DNA from: Microbacterium sp. LWH13-1.2
GTDB lineage: Bacteria > Actinomycetota > Actinomycetes > Actinomycetales > Microbacteriaceae
Assembly (NCBI RefSeq): GCF_038397735.1
Contig: NZ_CP151635.1
Location: 1,736,001-1,800,000 of the forward strand
Reading direction: 5' to 3'
Length of the DNA: 64,000 nt
The position numbers and the translations under genes were made by a program. Shown here piece after piece: positions 26,666-37,910 of the stretch (position 1 is the stretch's first letter; each line of letters starts with the position of its first letter). A model generated the notes under the pieces. The model was not told the origin of the DNA and searched no databases. It saw nothing but the letters and a program-made list of their open reading frames with translations.

Positions 26666-27285
26666 GATTCCTCCTCGTTCGATTCAGCGACGTCGGCGAG
26701 CACCGGCCCGGTCGCCGGAAGGTCGAAGAGCTCGGTGCGCATCGACACCCGACGCACGTCCGGGCCCGTCTGGCCGCGATATCGCCCGACGGCACCCTCG
26801 ATGACTCCCGTGAGCTCGTCCTTGAGATCCTCCATCTGCGAGGGGGTCATCTCGAGGAGGGTCGTGGCGATCAGGCCCGCGTCCTTCCAGCCTTCCGGCA
26901 CCTCGGTGTCCGGCCGGTTGACGTAGGACATCAGGGTCTCGTGCCGCAGGCGGAAGAACTCCGACGACACGATCTGCGCGGCTGCGCGGTTGGCGGGCGA
27001 CATGCTCTGGCTCGGACCGGGGATGTCGATGCGTCCCTCGGGGAGCTCCCACCAGCGCTCGCGTGCGGTGCCTCGCCCCTCGACCTCGTGGATCAGGTCG
27101 TGCGCCGAGAGCGTGCGCAGGTGATAGCTGGTGGACCCAGACGTCTCCCCCAGCATCGAGGCGAGCGAACTCGCCGTCTGCGGCCCGTGCGCGCTGAGCA
27201 GATCGAAGATCCGCACACGCAGCGGGTGAGCCAGGGCCTTGAGCGCCCCGGAATCGAGTCGTCGCAACTGCTCTTCGTCTGCCAT
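26662..27285 (-). CDS. ArsR-type winged-helix transcriptional regulator
   Basis: The 207-residue protein has an N-terminal winged helix (LDSGALKALAHPLRVRIFDL, ASSLASMLGETSGSTSYHLRTL, about residues 10-75) typical of the ArsR-like HTH_20 group. A C-terminal helical region of about 120 residues is larger than in metal-sensing ArsR proteins. No cysteine metal-site motif is visible, so the signal is probably not a metal. ATG 27285 is supported by a promoter whose -10 (TATCTT) lies 7 bases upstream. Four phased palindromes overlap that promoter, which strongly suggests autorepression. Confidence 0.87.
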   Translation of the reverse strand: MADEEQLRRLDSGALKALAHPLRVRIFDLLSAHGPQTASSLASMLGETSGSTSYHLRTLSAHDLIHEVEGRGTARERWWELPEGRIDIPGPSQSMSPANRAAAQIVSSEFFRLRHETLMSYVNRPDTEVPEGWKDAGLIATTLLEMTPSQMEDLKDELTGVIEGAVGRYRGQTGPDVRRVSMRTELFDLPATGPVLADVAESNEEES

Positions 27286-27289
27286 GCCT

Positions 27290-27347
27290 GCAAAGATACT
27301 CTTGCAAAGACTTCTTTGCAAGTATTCTTTTGCAAAGAAGTCTTTGC
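27290..27347. promoter_or_regulatory. Four phased palindromic operators over the ArsR-type promoter
   Basis: The sequence is four head-to-tail 14-bp units beginning at 27290, 27304, 27318 and 27332, plus a final GC. Each unit is a palindrome of the form GCAAAGA-NN-TCTTTGC sharing its GC with the next. The units at 27304 and 27332 are exact reverse complements of each other; the unit at 27318 is the most degenerate. The minus-strand promoter of the regulator (-35 TTGCAA at 27321-27316, 17 bp, -10 TATCTT at 27298-27293) lies inside the array, so bound regulator would block polymerase. Confidence 0.82.
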
Positions 27348-27358
27348 CTGTGCGCTCG

Positions 27359-28537
27359 TCAGCTCACGACGGCTCGCGCGCCGACGAAGGCGGCCACGCA
27401 TCGCTCGATCTGCTCGGGCGTATGCACCGCCGAGAGCTGTACGCGGATCCGCGCCAGTCCGCGAGGAACGACGGGGAAGCTGAACGCGGTCACGTAGATG
27501 CCTTGCGCCTGCATCTCCGTCGCGATGCGCGCCGTGAGAGCCGCGTCGCCGAACATGACGGGGACGATCGGATGCTCTCCCGGCAGCAGGTCGAAGCCCT
27601 CCGCCGTCATCCGCGCACGGAACAGAGCGGCGTTGTCGCGCAGACGCGCTCGGAGATCGGCAGAGCCCTCGACCAGGTCGAGAGCGGTCAGGGTTCCTGC
27701 CACGATCGCGGGCGCGAGCGTGTTCGAGAACAGGTACGGGCGAGAGCGCTGTCGTAGTAGTGCGACGATGTCGGCGTGCGAGGCGACGTAGCCACCGGAC
27801 GCTCCACCGAGCGCCTTGCCGAACGTGCCCGTGTAGATGTCCACCCGATCCGCGACGCCGCAGAGCTCGGGTGTGCCCCGGCCGCCCTCTCCCACGAAAC
27901 CGACAGCGTGCGAGTCATCGACGAACACGAGGGCGTCGTAACGCTCCGCCAGGTCGCAGATCTCGGCGAGGGGTGCGATGTAGCCGTCCATCGAGAAGAC
28001 GCCGTCAGTGACGACCACCCGGAAACGGGCATCGGATGCCGCCTGCAGCTGCTCTTCGAGGTCCGCCATGTCGCGGTTTCGATACCGCAGTCGGCGCGCC
28101 TTGGAGAGACGGATCCCGTCGATGATCGACGCGTGGTTGAGTTCGTCCGAGATGATCGCGTCCTCGGCGCCGAACAGCGTCTCGAAGACTCCCCCGTTGG
28201 CGTCGAAGCACGAGGAGTACAGGATCGCGTCATCCGTTCCGAGGAACCGCGCTAGTCGGCGCTCGAGCTCCAGGTGCTGCTCCTGGGTGCCGCAGATGAA
28301 GCGGACGCTGGCGAGCCCATAGCCCCACTCCTTCAACGCCGTGGTCGCCGATTCGAGGATTCGCGGGTCGTCCGCGAGCCCCAGATAGTTGTTGGCGCAG
28401 AAGTTCAGCACATCCGCCCCGTCCGCAGTGATCTCGGCGCTCTGCGGTCCGCGGATGCCGCGTTCGTGCTTCGTGAGGCCCGCAGCCTCGATGCCGTCGA
28501 GTTCGTCCGCCACATGCTTCCGGAATGTCTCGTACAT
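27359..28537 (-). CDS. kbl: Glycine C-acetyltransferase (2-amino-3-ketobutyrate CoA ligase)
   Basis: Kbl splits 2-amino-3-oxobutyrate with CoA into glycine and acetyl-CoA, the second step of threonine breakdown. The 392-residue PLP enzyme has VDDSHAVG (Asp207) and [10 protein letters not shown], where Lys241 carries the cofactor, and matches E. coli Kbl in length. ATG 28537 overlaps the tdh stop by 1 base. It follows tdh directly, so the two-step pathway is encoded as one unit. Confidence 0.96.
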   Translation of the reverse strand: MYETFRKHVADELDGIEAAGLTKHERGIRGPQSAEITADGADVLNFCANNYLGLADDPRILESATTALKEWGYGLASVRFICGTQEQHLELERRLARFLGTDDAILYSSCFDANGGVFETLFGAEDAIISDELNHASIIDGIRLSKARRLRYRNRDMADLEEQLQAASDARFRVVVTDGVFSMDGYIAPLAEICDLAERYDALVFVDDSHAVGFVGEGGRGTPELCGVADRVDIYTGTFGKALGGASGGYVASHADIVALLRQRSRPYLFSNTLAPAIVAGTLTALDLVEGSADLRARLRDNAALFRARMTAEGFDLLPGEHPIVPVMFGDAALTARIATEMQAQGIYVTAFSFPVVPRGLARIRVQLSAVHTPEQIERCVAAFVGARAVVS

Positions 28538-29580
28538 CACAGCTCCGTCCAATCGAGGATGATCTTTCCCGTTCCCGCGGACTCTGCCGCGGCGAACCCC
28601 TGTTCCCAATCCCTGGCGGGGATCACATCGGCGATCACCCGTCCGATCGAGTCGCGCAGAGTCGCGCTGGTCTGCAGCATCGCCCCCATCGCGTTCCATG
28701 TCTCGAACATCTCACGCCCGTAGATGCCCTTGATCGTGAGCATGTGGGTGACGAGCTTGCCCCAGTCGATATCGAAGCCCGCGCTGGGCAGCCCGAGCAT
28801 CGCGATCCGACCACCGTGGTTCATGTTGTCGATCATGGCGGGGAGCGCCGTCGCCGCACCGCTCATCTCGAACCCGATGTCGAAGCCCTCGCGCAGTCCG
28901 AGGCAGTGCTGGGCATCGCGGATGTCGCGCACCGACACGTCGACGACCTCATCTGCGCCCATCAGACGCGCCATCTCGAGACGGGGAGCACTCACGTCCG
29001 TCGCCGCGATGAAGCGGGCGCCGGCATGCCGGGCGACGGCGATCGCCATCAGACCGATCGGCCCGCATCCGGTCACGAGCACGTCCTCGCCGACGAGCGG
29101 GTAGGTGAGCGCCGTGTGCACGGCGTTTCCGAGCGGGTCGAAGATCGCACCGAGTTCCGGTGCGACATCGGCGTGATGCACCCAGACGTTGGTCGCCGGC
29201 AGGGCGAGGAACTCGGCGAAGGCGCCGTCTCGCTGCAGGCCGAGGCCGACCGTGCGGATGCACATCTGCCGGCGCCCCGCCCGGCAGTTGCGGCACGTGC
29301 CGCAGACGATGTGCCCCTCGCCGGAGACGCGGTCGCCCACCGCGATGTCATGCACGAGCGGCCCGATTTCGACGACCTCACCGTAGAACTCGTGGCCGGG
29401 GATGAGCGGAGCCTCGATCGCGGACGCGGCCCAGTCATCCCAGCGACGTATGTGGAGGTCGGTGCCGCAGATCCCTGTGCGCAGAACGCGGATCACCACC
29501 TCGTCGGCCGCCGCTGTGGGCTCAGGACGATCGACGAGTTCCAGACCGACTGCGCGTTCCGCTTTGAACAGTGCCTTCAT
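28537..29580 (-). CDS. tdh: L-threonine 3-dehydrogenase
   Basis: Tdh oxidises L-threonine to 2-amino-3-oxobutyrate with NAD. The 347-residue zinc-dependent medium-chain dehydrogenase has catalytic-zinc ligands C38 and H63-E64 (GICGTD, PGHEF), a structural zinc site C93/C96/C99/C107 and a Rossmann segment [13 protein letters not shown]. It is first in tdh-kbl and divergent from a LysR-family gene 81 bases away, which makes that regulator a likely controller of threonine use. Confidence 0.96.
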   Translation of the reverse strand: MKALFKAERAVGLELVDRPEPTAAADEVVIRVLRTGICGTDLHIRRWDDWAASAIEAPLIPGHEFYGEVVEIGPLVHDIAVGDRVSGEGHIVCGTCRNCRAGRRQMCIRTVGLGLQRDGAFAEFLALPATNVWVHHADVAPELGAIFDPLGNAVHTALTYPLVGEDVLVTGCGPIGLMAIAVARHAGARFIAATDVSAPRLEMARLMGADEVVDVSVRDIRDAQHCLGLREGFDIGFEMSGAATALPAMIDNMNHGGRIAMLGLPSAGFDIDWGKLVTHMLTIKGIYGREMFETWNAMGAMLQTSATLRDSIGRVIADVIPARDWEQGFAAAESAGTGKIILDWTEL

Positions 29581-29640
29581 ACATCGATCCCATCGCGACT
29601 GTCGATGTAGAGCAATCTCGAACTTCTGCATCGATGATGT

Positions 29641-29661
29641 AGCGATCGCTAATCTGTGAGC
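29641..29661 (+). promoter_or_regulatory. Leaderless promoter and palindrome of the LysR gene
   Basis: The palindrome AGCGATCGCT (29641-29650) runs into -10 TAATCT (29650-29655), which is six bases before ATG 29662. The 81-base space between tdh and this gene also holds ATACATCGATC near 29577 and GCATCGATGATGTA near 29627, an interrupted inverted repeat that is a plausible LysR-type binding site serving both genes. Confidence 0.5.
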
Positions 29662-30570
29662 ATGGAACTCCATCAACTGCAGATCCTCAGAGAGCTGGGC
29701 GCGCTGGGCAGCGTCGCCGCCGTCGCGGACAACCTGCATGTCACACCCTCGGCCGTGTCGCAGCACCTCGCGGCGCTGCAGCGGAGCTTTCGCACGCCGC
29801 TCACACGGAGAGACGGACGCCGCCTGACGCTGACCGCCGCAGGCGAGGTGCTCGCCACAGCCGGGGCCGACGCGATCGATGCCATGGCAGCAGCGCGCAG
29901 CGCATTGGACGACTTCGAGGGCGACAGCACCGGCATCGTCACAGTCAGCGGATTCCACAGCGTGGGACAGGCGCTCTTCGGCCCGCTGGTCCGAGAACTC
30001 GACGCCGCGGATGCGCCGCCGACCGTGCAGCTCACAGACGAGGATGTCGCGCAGAGCGACTTCCCGGCTCTCACCGCCCGCTACGACCTCGTGCTCGCCC
30101 ACCGCATGGAGCACTCTCCTCCCTGGCCCACCGACGGGGTGCGCAGCCTGGCACTCGTGCGGGAGCCGCTCGACGTCGCCGTCTCGGCATCCCATCCCCT
30201 CGCCGCGCGTGGCCAGGTGACCTCCTTCGACGTGGTCGACAGCCCGTGGGTCACGAGCCGTGTCGGCTACTCCCCCGACGACGTGCTGCGCGCGGTGTCC
30301 GCCGTGGCCGGCCGCCCTGTCGAGATCCGGCACAGGATCAACGACTACGGGGCGATCGCCGCCGTCGTCGCCGCCGGCGGAGTGCTGGGGATGCTGCCCC
30401 GCTACACGACCCGCACGGTCGACGACCGTGACATCGTCCGGCTCCCACTGCGAGGAGTCAGCACCCACCGGATGATCGACGTGCTCGCCCGCCCCGAGAA
30501 CCTGAGACGGCAGTCCGTGCGCCTCGTCGTCGAGGCCCTCCAGCGGGTGATGGCTAGGCTCAGAGGATGA
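29662..30570 (+). CDS. LysR-family transcriptional regulator
   Basis: The 302-residue protein has the N-terminal LysR helix-turn-helix ([20 protein letters not shown], then [15 protein letters not shown], residues 2-60) and a periplasmic-binding-like effector domain from about 90. It is divergent from tdh-kbl, the classical arrangement for a LysR regulator and its target, so threonine or a breakdown product is the likely ligand; this is inferred from position. ATG 29662 is preferred over GTG 29656 because a -10 element lies six bases before it. Confidence 0.88.
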   Translation: MELHQLQILRELGALGSVAAVADNLHVTPSAVSQHLAALQRSFRTPLTRRDGRRLTLTAAGEVLATAGADAIDAMAAARSALDDFEGDSTGIVTVSGFHSVGQALFGPLVRELDAADAPPTVQLTDEDVAQSDFPALTARYDLVLAHRMEHSPPWPTDGVRSLALVREPLDVAVSASHPLAARGQVTSFDVVDSPWVTSRVGYSPDDVLRAVSAVAGRPVEIRHRINDYGAIAAVVAAGGVLGMLPRYTTRTVDDRDIVRLPLRGVSTHRMIDVLARPENLRRQSVRLVVEALQRVMARLRG

Positions 30571-32618
30571 CCGACGCCTCGAACCCGCTGCTCCAGCCGT
30601 CCACGCTCCCCTACGGTCTTCCCGACTTCGCCGCGATCAGGCCCGAGCACTACCTTCCCGCGTTCCAGGCCGCATTCGACGAGCACCTCCGCGAGATCTC
30701 GCGGATCACGATGGTGCGCTCGATGCCCACCTTCGAGAACACGATCGACGCGCTCGAGCGCTCCGGCGAACTGCTCGACCGAGTCGCGCACGCGTTCTAC
30801 ACAGTGACGTCGGCCGATGCGACGCCCGAGATCCAGGAGATCGACGAGCACCTCGCTCCGCTGATGGCCGCGCATCAGGACGCGATCACCCTCGACGGAG
30901 CCCTGTACTGGCGCGTGCAGCAGGTGCACGCACAGCTCGCCGACCTCGACCTCGACGACGAGCAGCGCTATCTCGTCGAACGGCACCACCGTGAGATGAC
31001 GCACGCGGGCGCCGCCCTCGACGACGGAGCGAAGGAGCGGCTCACCCTGCTCAATCAGCAGCTCTCGACGCTCAACAACACCTTCGAGCGCAACCTGCTG
31101 AACGACACCAACGACCTGGCCGTCGTGTTCGACTCCGCCGAGGAGCTCGCCGGTCTCAGCACGGGAGAGCTCTCGGCCGCCTCTCGCTCCGCCGAGGAGC
31201 GTGGCCTCGACGGCAGATTCCTGATCTCGCTGCCCCTGTTCACGGGGCACCCCTATCTCGCGCAGCTGCATCATCGCGGGGCGCGGAGACGGATCATGGA
31301 CGCGTCCCGCGCCCGCGCATCGCGTGACAACGGCAACGACAACCGCCCGGTGCTGCGAGACATCGTGCGGCTGCGCGCAGAGCGCGCGGAACTGCTCGGC
31401 TACGCATCGCACGCGGCATACGTGACGGCCGACGAGACGGCGGGAACTCCCGAGGCGGTCGAGCGGATGCTGCGTGACCTCGCCGCTCCGGCCGCGCGCA
31501 ACGCCCGTGCGGAGCGGGAAGCACTGCAGACGATCGTCGACGAGACCGAGAGCACCCCCTTCCCCGTCGAGGCGCACGATTGGGCGTTCTACACAGAGAA
31601 GGTGCGCACTGCGCGCTACGACATCGATACCAGTGCCCTCCGACCGTGGTTCGAGGCCGAGCGGGTCCTGCAGGACGGCGTGTTCTTCGCCGCCACGCGG
31701 CTCTACGGCGTCACCTTCACCGAACGGCACGACCTGGTGGCCTACCACCCGGGGGCACGTGTGTTCGAGGTGCACAACGCCGACGGCACCGCCCTCGGAC
31801 TGTACGTGCTCGATCTCTACACGCGCGACTCGAAGCGCGGCGGCGCGTGGATGAACCCCATCGTGAGCCAGTCGCACCTTCGCGGCACGCTGCCGGTCGT
31901 GGTCAACAACCTCAACGTGTCGCTTCCCGGCGACGGTGAGCCGACCCTGTTGACCCTCGACGAGGTCACCACGCTCTTCCATGAGTTCGGCCACGCGCTG
32001 CACGGCCTGTTCGCTGTGGTGACGTATCCGCACTTCGCCGGCACCAACGTCTTCCGCGACTTCGTCGAATTCCCCAGCCAGGTGAACGAGATGTGGATCC
32101 TCTGGCCCGAGGTGCTCGACAACTACGCGCGTCACCACGAGACGGGCGAACCCCTCGACCCGGCGATCGTCGCACGTCTGCGCGCGACCGAGGCTTTCAA
32201 CCAGGGGCACGACACGAGCGAGTACCTCGCGGCCGCCTGGCTCGACCAGGCATGGCACCGAGTGGGTCCTGATGCCGAGGTCGCCGACGTCGCCGCATTC
32301 GAGGCTGCGGCGCTCGCCGACATCGGCCTCGACGACCCGGTGGTGCCGACTCGCTATTCGTCGACCTACTTCGCCCACGTGTTCTCGGGCGGGTACAGCG
32401 CAGGGTACTACTCCTACATCTGGAGCGAGGTGCTCGACGCCGACACCGTCGACTGGTTCCGAGAGAACGGCGGGCTCACTCGCGAGAACGGCGACAGGTT
32501 CCGTGCGCGCCTCCTCGGGGTCGGCGGATCGAAGGACCCGCTCGACGCGTACCGTGACTTCCGTGGCCGCGACGCGGAGATCGCGCCTCTGCTGAAGCGT
32601 CGCGGGCTCGATACCTGA
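30567..32618 (+). CDS. M3-family metallopeptidase (peptidyl-dipeptidase Dcp / oligopeptidase A type)
   Basis: This zinc peptidase degrades short peptides in the cytosol. The 683-residue protein has the M3 zinc motif HEFGH at 472-476 with the third ligand Glu501 in FVEFPSQ, and the long helical N-terminal cap typical of the family. There is no signal peptide. Its ATG overlaps the LysR stop by 4 bases, so it shares that message. The link to threonine use is unclear; it may only ride on the same promoter. Confidence 0.95.
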   Translation: MTDASNPLLQPSTLPYGLPDFAAIRPEHYLPAFQAAFDEHLREISRITMVRSMPTFENTIDALERSGELLDRVAHAFYTVTSADATPEIQEIDEHLAPLMAAHQDAITLDGALYWRVQQVHAQLADLDLDDEQRYLVERHHREMTHAGAALDDGAKERLTLLNQQLSTLNNTFERNLLNDTNDLAVVFDSAEELAGLSTGELSAASRSAEERGLDGRFLISLPLFTGHPYLAQLHHRGARRRIMDASRARASRDNGNDNRPVLRDIVRLRAERAELLGYASHAAYVTADETAGTPEAVERMLRDLAAPAARNARAEREALQTIVDETESTPFPVEAHDWAFYTEKVRTARYDIDTSALRPWFEAERVLQDGVFFAATRLYGVTFTERHDLVAYHPGARVFEVHNADGTALGLYVLDLYTRDSKRGGAWMNPIVSQSHLRGTLPVVVNNLNVSLPGDGEPTLLTLDEVTTLFHEFGHALHGLFAVVTYPHFAGTNVFRDFVEFPSQVNEMWILWPEVLDNYARHHETGEPLDPAIVARLRATEAFNQGHDTSEYLAAAWLDQAWHRVGPDAEVADVAAFEAAALADIGLDDPVVPTRYSSTYFAHVFSGGYSAGYYSYIWSEVLDADTVDWFRENGGLTRENGDRFRARLLGVGGSKDPLDAYRDFRGRDAEIAPLLKRRGLDT

Positions 32619-32635
32619 GTCGGGTCACCCCGACT
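32618..32635. terminator. Small bidirectional terminator
   Basis: A 7-bp stem (AGTCGGG 32618-32624, CCCGACT 32629-32635) with a 4-base loop separates the convergent M3 peptidase and Nudix genes. It is short, so its strength is doubtful. Confidence 0.45.
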
Positions 32636-32644
32636 TGCCTCGAC

Positions 32645-33177
32645 TCAGCGGTCGAGCACTTCCATCGCCTTGTACCAGGTGAGCTGATGATAGCTCTGAG
32701 CGAGGTGGTCGCCGAGACCGTCGAGAGACACGACGTGCACGGCGATCGCCTCGCTGTCGTCGAGCGCCTGCTCGGCGACGCGGACGCAGTCGCGAGCGAG
32801 GAAGTGATGCACGCGGTTGGTATGGTTGCCGAAGTTCGCCCAGGTGGATCCGAGTTCGACGATCTCACCCGGCTCGTACCCCGTCTCCTCGCGGAGCTCC
32901 CGGGCCGCTGCCTCGATCGGGACTTCGCCCGGTTCCACGCCCCCTCCGATCGTCCCCATCGCGATGATCCCCGCTCCGTGGCGGTACTCCTCGACGATGA
33001 TCGCGTCGCCGTCGACATCGAGCGCGAGCAGTGAGATCCAGTCCCCGTACTCGAGCACGTAGTAGGGCGCGATCCGACGGTCGTCCGCATCACGGCAGTC
33101 GTCCGCGCGCACACGGATCCAGCGGTCGGCGACGACGGTCTCGCTGTCGACGACCCGCCAGGGCTCGAGAGCCGGAC

Positions 33178-33181
<4 letters not shown>
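32645..33181 (-). CDS. Nudix hydrolase
   Basis: Nudix enzymes hydrolyse nucleoside diphosphates linked to another group. The 178-residue protein has a complete Nudix box (GGGVEPGE through [11 protein letters not shown], about 78-100) with the REETG core that binds the metal. Features such as EYRHGAG upstream of the box suggest the ADP-ribose-pyrophosphatase-like group; the exact substrate cannot be given. GTG 33181 overlaps the clpX stop as GTGA, which couples the two. Confidence 0.9.
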
Positions 33182-34446
<1,265 letters not shown>

Positions 34447-34561
34447 GCGCGTCCTCCTAGGGGGATCCAGAGATCGTCTACTGAGCCTAACCGCTGCATC
34501 CGACACCGGGACGCATTGGCGCGGCGGAGGACATCTCGAGTCCGTATCGACTCGCACGCGA

Positions 34562-34596
34562 AAGGCCCGCCCCGAGCGATGCGCTGGGCGGGCCTT
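34562..34596 (-). terminator. Terminator after the deoC operon
   Basis: An 11-bp stem (34562-34572 and 34586-34596) with a 13-base loop lies just after the short ALDH-like gene. On the minus strand the stem is followed by TTTCGCG. Confidence 0.7.
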
Positions 34597-34606
34597 CCGG
34601 GTGGAT

Positions 34607-35458
34607 TCAGACCATGCTCTTGGTGTGCCAGACCGTCTTGACCTCGGTGAAGGCTCCGATGCGCTCGGGCGAAGCCACCACCTCACCCGGAGCGAGGACG
34701 CGCTTCAGCGTGTCGGCCGCGGCGATCTGCATGTCGATCCACTCGAGATCGCCCGCACCGGCCAGATCGAGGGCGTTGACATCCTGGTGCGAGGCGAGCC
34801 ACGGTGCCATCTCGGCCGGCGACCCGGTGAGGACGTTCACCACTCCCCCCGGCACGTCGCTCGTCGCGAGCACCTCGGCGAGGCTGATGGCGGAGAGCGG
34901 ATGCCGCTCGCTCGCGATCACGACCACCGTGTTGCCTGCCACGAGAGCGGGGGCGACCACCGAGACCAGCCCGAGGAGAGCGGAATCCTGCGGTGCCACG
35001 ATCGCGACGACGCCGGTCGGCTCGGGGACGGAGATGTTGAAGTACGGCCCTGATACGGGATTCGCGTTGCCGGCGACCTGTGCGTACTTGTCGCACCAGC
35101 CCGCGTACCAGACCCACAGGTCGATCGCTTCGTCCACCTGCGCTGCTGCGGCGGAGGCCGAAACCCCCTCCTGTGCGGCGATCTCGTCGATGAACTGCGC
35201 CCGGCGACCCTCGAGCACCTCGGCGACACGATAGAGCACCTGTCCGCGGTTGTAGGCGGTCGCCCCAGACCAGCCCTTGACGGCTGCGCGGGCGGCGACG
35301 ACGGCATCGCGGGCATCCTTGCGAGAGCCTTGAGCGGCGTTCGCCAGGAACGCCCCCTTCGCCGAGAGCACCTCGTAGGTGCGACCCGACTCGCTGCGGG
35401 GGAACGCCCCGCCGATGGCCAGCTTGTACGTCTTGGGAACGGTCAATCGCTTGCTCAT
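34607..35458 (-). CDS. Aldehyde-dehydrogenase-like protein lacking the catalytic domain
   Basis: The 283-residue protein matches the first half of an aldehyde dehydrogenase: [20 protein letters not shown] and [20 protein letters not shown] of the NAD-binding part, up to about residue 225. It then runs into a short helical linker and the C-terminal tail [13 protein letters not shown], which corresponds to the end of the normal enzyme. The catalytic Cys and Glu region is missing, so it cannot be an active dehydrogenase on its own. It may pair with the full-length enzyme encoded directly upstream (4-base overlap). It is intact, with good codon use, so it is not an obvious pseudogene. Confidence 0.8.
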   Translation of the reverse strand: MSKRLTVPKTYKLAIGGAFPRSESGRTYEVLSAKGAFLANAAQGSRKDARDAVVAARAAVKGWSGATAYNRGQVLYRVAEVLEGRRAQFIDEIAAQEGVSASAAAAQVDEAIDLWVWYAGWCDKYAQVAGNANPVSGPYFNISVPEPTGVVAIVAPQDSALLGLVSVVAPALVAGNTVVVIASERHPLSAISLAEVLATSDVPGGVVNVLTGSPAEMAPWLASHQDVNALDLAGAGDLEWIDMQIAAADTLKRVLAPGEVVASPERIGAFTEVKTVWHTKSMV

Positions 35459-36897
35459 GCTGCGGCCCCCTTCAGGTACGCGGTGAGGCCCTGACGTCCG
35501 CCCTCGCGGCCGTATCCGGACTCCTTGTAGCCGCCGAACGGGCTCGACGGGTCGAAACGGTTGAACGTGTTGGCCCAGATGACGCCGGCGCGAAGCCGGT
35601 CGGCGACTGCCAGGATGCGGGAGCCCTTGTCCGACCAGATACCCGCGGAGAGACCGTACGGGGTGTTGTTCGCCTTTGCGATCGCTTCGGCAGGCGTACG
35701 GAATGTGAGCACCGAGAGAACGGGTCCGAACACCTCGTCACGGGCGATGCGATGCGACGCCTCGACTCCGGTGAAGATCGTCGGAGCGAACCAGAATCCC
35801 TTGTCGGGGATCGCGCAGTCCGCCGTCCAGCGCTCCGCGCCCTCGGCCTCGCCGATGTCGCTGAGCTCGCGGATGCGGGCGAGCTGCGCGGCCGAGTTGA
35901 TCGCGCCGATGTCGGTGTTCTTATCGAGCGGGTCACCGAGACGCAGGGTCGAGAGGCGGTTCTTCAGGCGATCGATGACCTCGTCGTGGATCGACTCCTG
36001 CACGAGCAGTCGGCTTCCGGCGCAGCACACGTGCCCCTGGTTGAAGAAGATGCCGTTGACGATTCCTTCGACGGCCTGGTCGATGGGCGCGTCGTCGAAC
36101 ACGATGTTCGCGGCCTTGCCTCCGAGCTCGAGCGTGAGCTTCTTGTTCGTTCCGGCGACAGCACGGGCGATGTCGCGGCCTACTCCGGTCGAGCCGGTGA
36201 AGGCCACCTTGTCGACATCCGGGTGGCGCACGAGAGAGGCGCCGGTCGCGCCGGCGCCCGTCACGATGTTGACCACACCCGCCGGAAGATCGGCCTGCTG
36301 CAGGATCTCCGCGAAGATCAGCGCCGTGAGCGGCGTGGTCTCTGCGGGCTTCAGCACGACGGTGTTACCGGCGGCCAGGGCGGGCGCGAGCTTCCATGCG
36401 AGCATCAGCAGCGGGAAGTTCCAGGGGATGATCTGCCCCGCGACGCCGAGCGCGCGAGGATTCGCTCCGAGGCCGGCGTGGTCGAGCTTGTCGGCCCAGC
36501 CCGCGTAATAGAAGAACCAGGATGCGACGAGAGGCACGTCGACGTCGCGGCTCTCCTTGATCGGCTTGCCGTTGTCGAGGCTCTCGGCGACCGCGAGCTC
36601 ACGAGCCCGCTCCTGCACGAGACGGGCGATGCGGAACAGGTACTTGCCCCGATCGCGACCGCTCATCTTCGACCAGGTCTTGTCGTAGGCGCGACGGGCG
36701 GCGGCGACCGCTCGGTCGATGTCCTCATCGCTCGCGGACGCGATCTCGGCGATGCGGGTCTCATCTGCGGGCGAGATGGTGGTGAAGCTCGGGCCAGAGC
36801 CGTCGACGAACTCGCCGTCGATGAACAGGCCGTAGCTGTCCTTGAGGTTGAGGACTGCCTTCGACTCCGGTGCCGGAGCGTATTCCAGGAATGACAT
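35455..36897 (-). CDS. Aldehyde dehydrogenase, full length
   Basis: This NAD(P)-dependent aldehyde dehydrogenase has 480 residues with PWNFPLLML (cofactor loop), FTGSTGVGRDI, the catalytic base Glu257 in LELGGK and the nucleophile Cys291 in NQGHVCCAG. Placement after deoC suggests it oxidises acetaldehyde from deoxyribose-5-phosphate cleavage, or glyceraldehyde-type products; the substrate is inferred. ATG 36897 gives MSFLEYAPAP; a longer frame to 37029 is a shadow of deoC. Confidence 0.93.
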   Translation of the reverse strand: MSFLEYAPAPESKAVLNLKDSYGLFIDGEFVDGSGPSFTTISPADETRIAEIASASDEDIDRAVAAARRAYDKTWSKMSGRDRGKYLFRIARLVQERARELAVAESLDNGKPIKESRDVDVPLVASWFFYYAGWADKLDHAGLGANPRALGVAGQIIPWNFPLLMLAWKLAPALAAGNTVVLKPAETTPLTALIFAEILQQADLPAGVVNIVTGAGATGASLVRHPDVDKVAFTGSTGVGRDIARAVAGTNKKLTLELGGKAANIVFDDAPIDQAVEGIVNGIFFNQGHVCCAGSRLLVQESIHDEVIDRLKNRLSTLRLGDPLDKNTDIGAINSAAQLARIRELSDIGEAEGAERWTADCAIPDKGFWFAPTIFTGVEASHRIARDEVFGPVLSVLTFRTPAEAIAKANNTPYGLSAGIWSDKGSRILAVADRLRAGVIWANTFNRFDPSSPFGGYKESGYGREGGRQGLTAYLKGAAA

Positions 36898-36908
36898 ATT
36901 CGGGGCTC

Positions 36909-37910
36909 CTAGTCGATCGTGACGTAGTCGGGGCCGGAGTAGTGGCCGGTGGTGAGCTTCTGACGCTGCAGCAGCACGTCGTTCAGCAGGCTCGATGCGC
37001 CGAAGCGGAACAGGTGCGGCTGGAGCCACTCCTCGCCCACGGTCTCGGCCACGGTGACGAGGTACTTCACTGCGTCCTTGGAGGCGCGGATGCCGCCGGC
37101 GGGCTTCACGCCGATGCGCTCCCCCGTGCCGCGGTGCCAGTCACGCACCGTCTCGAGCATCAGCAGCGTCGTCGGCAGGGTGGCCGCGGGCTGCACCTTG
37201 CCGGTGGACGTCTTGATGAAGTCGCCACCGGCGAGGATGCCGAGCCACGACGCGCGCTTGATGTTGTCGTAGGTGTTCAGCTCACCGGTCTCGAGGATGA
37301 CCTTGAGCGAGGCGTACGAGCCGTCCGCACGACGGCACGCCTCCTTCACCTGGGCGATCTGGTCGTAGACGAGTCCGTAGCGACCCGAGAGGAATGCCCC
37401 GCGGTCGATGACCATGTCGATCTCGTCGGCACCGGCCGCGACGGCCTCGGCCGTGTCGGCGAGCTTGATCGCCAGCGATGAGCGTCCGCTCGGGAAGGCC
37501 GTGGCTACCGCGGCGACCGAGATCAGACCGTCGTCAGGATCACCGTGCAACGCACCGAGCGCCTCGACCGCGTCGCCGACCATGTCGCCGTACACGCAGA
37601 CCGCGGCGACCTTGGGGGTCGACGGGTCTGCGGCATCCGGGTTCTTGGCCTTCGCGACGAGCGAGCGCACCTTGCCCGGCGTGTCCGAGCCTTCGAGGGT
37701 CGTGAGGTCGATCAGCTTGATGATGGTGTCGAGGGCCCAGGCCTTCGACGTCGTCTTGATCGATCGCGTGCCGAGACCGGCAGCGCGCTGCTCGAGTCCG
37801 ACGGCGTCGACTCCGGGGAGTCCATGCAGGAAGCGGCGGAGCGTGGCGTCATCCGGCTCACCGCCGAGGACGTCCACCGCCGCTCTGCGGCTGAGTTCTT
37901 GGGTCGTCAT
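36909..37910 (-). CDS. deoC: Deoxyribose-phosphate aldolase
   Basis: DeoC cleaves 2-deoxyribose-5-phosphate to acetaldehyde and glyceraldehyde-3-phosphate. The 333-residue protein has the Schiff-base lysine segment FIKTSTGK and the second active lysine in GVKPAGGIR. It is longer than the E. coli enzyme (259) owing to an N-terminal extension, as in several actinobacteria. The gene overlaps the SorC-type regulator stop by 4 bases and precedes the two ALDH genes, giving a self-contained deoxynucleoside-sugar pathway. Confidence 0.95.
   Translation of the reverse strand: MTTQELSRRAAVDVLGGEPDDATLRRFLHGLPGVDAVGLEQRAAGLGTRSIKTTSKAWALDTIIKLIDLTTLEGSDTPGKVRSLVAKAKNPDAADPSTPKVAAVCVYGDMVGDAVEALGALHGDPDDGLISVAAVATAFPSGRSSLAIKLADTAEAVAAGADEIDMVIDRGAFLSGRYGLVYDQIAQVKEACRRADGSYASLKVILETGELNTYDNIKRASWLGILAGGDFIKTSTGKVQPAATLPTTLLMLETVRDWHRGTGERIGVKPAGGIRASKDAVKYLVTVAETVGEEWLQPHLFRFGASSLLNDVLLQRQKLTTGHYSGPDYVTID

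Noticed and set aside
29656..29661. GTG 29656 as start of the LysR gene
   Set aside because: The -10 TAATCT ends at 29655, which would leave the GTG upstream of the predicted +1; ATG 29662 fits.
34607..35458. Short ALDH-like gene as a pseudogene
   Set aside because: The frame is intact, overlaps its neighbour in the usual 4-base way, and retains the proper C-terminal tail, so it is kept as a gene.
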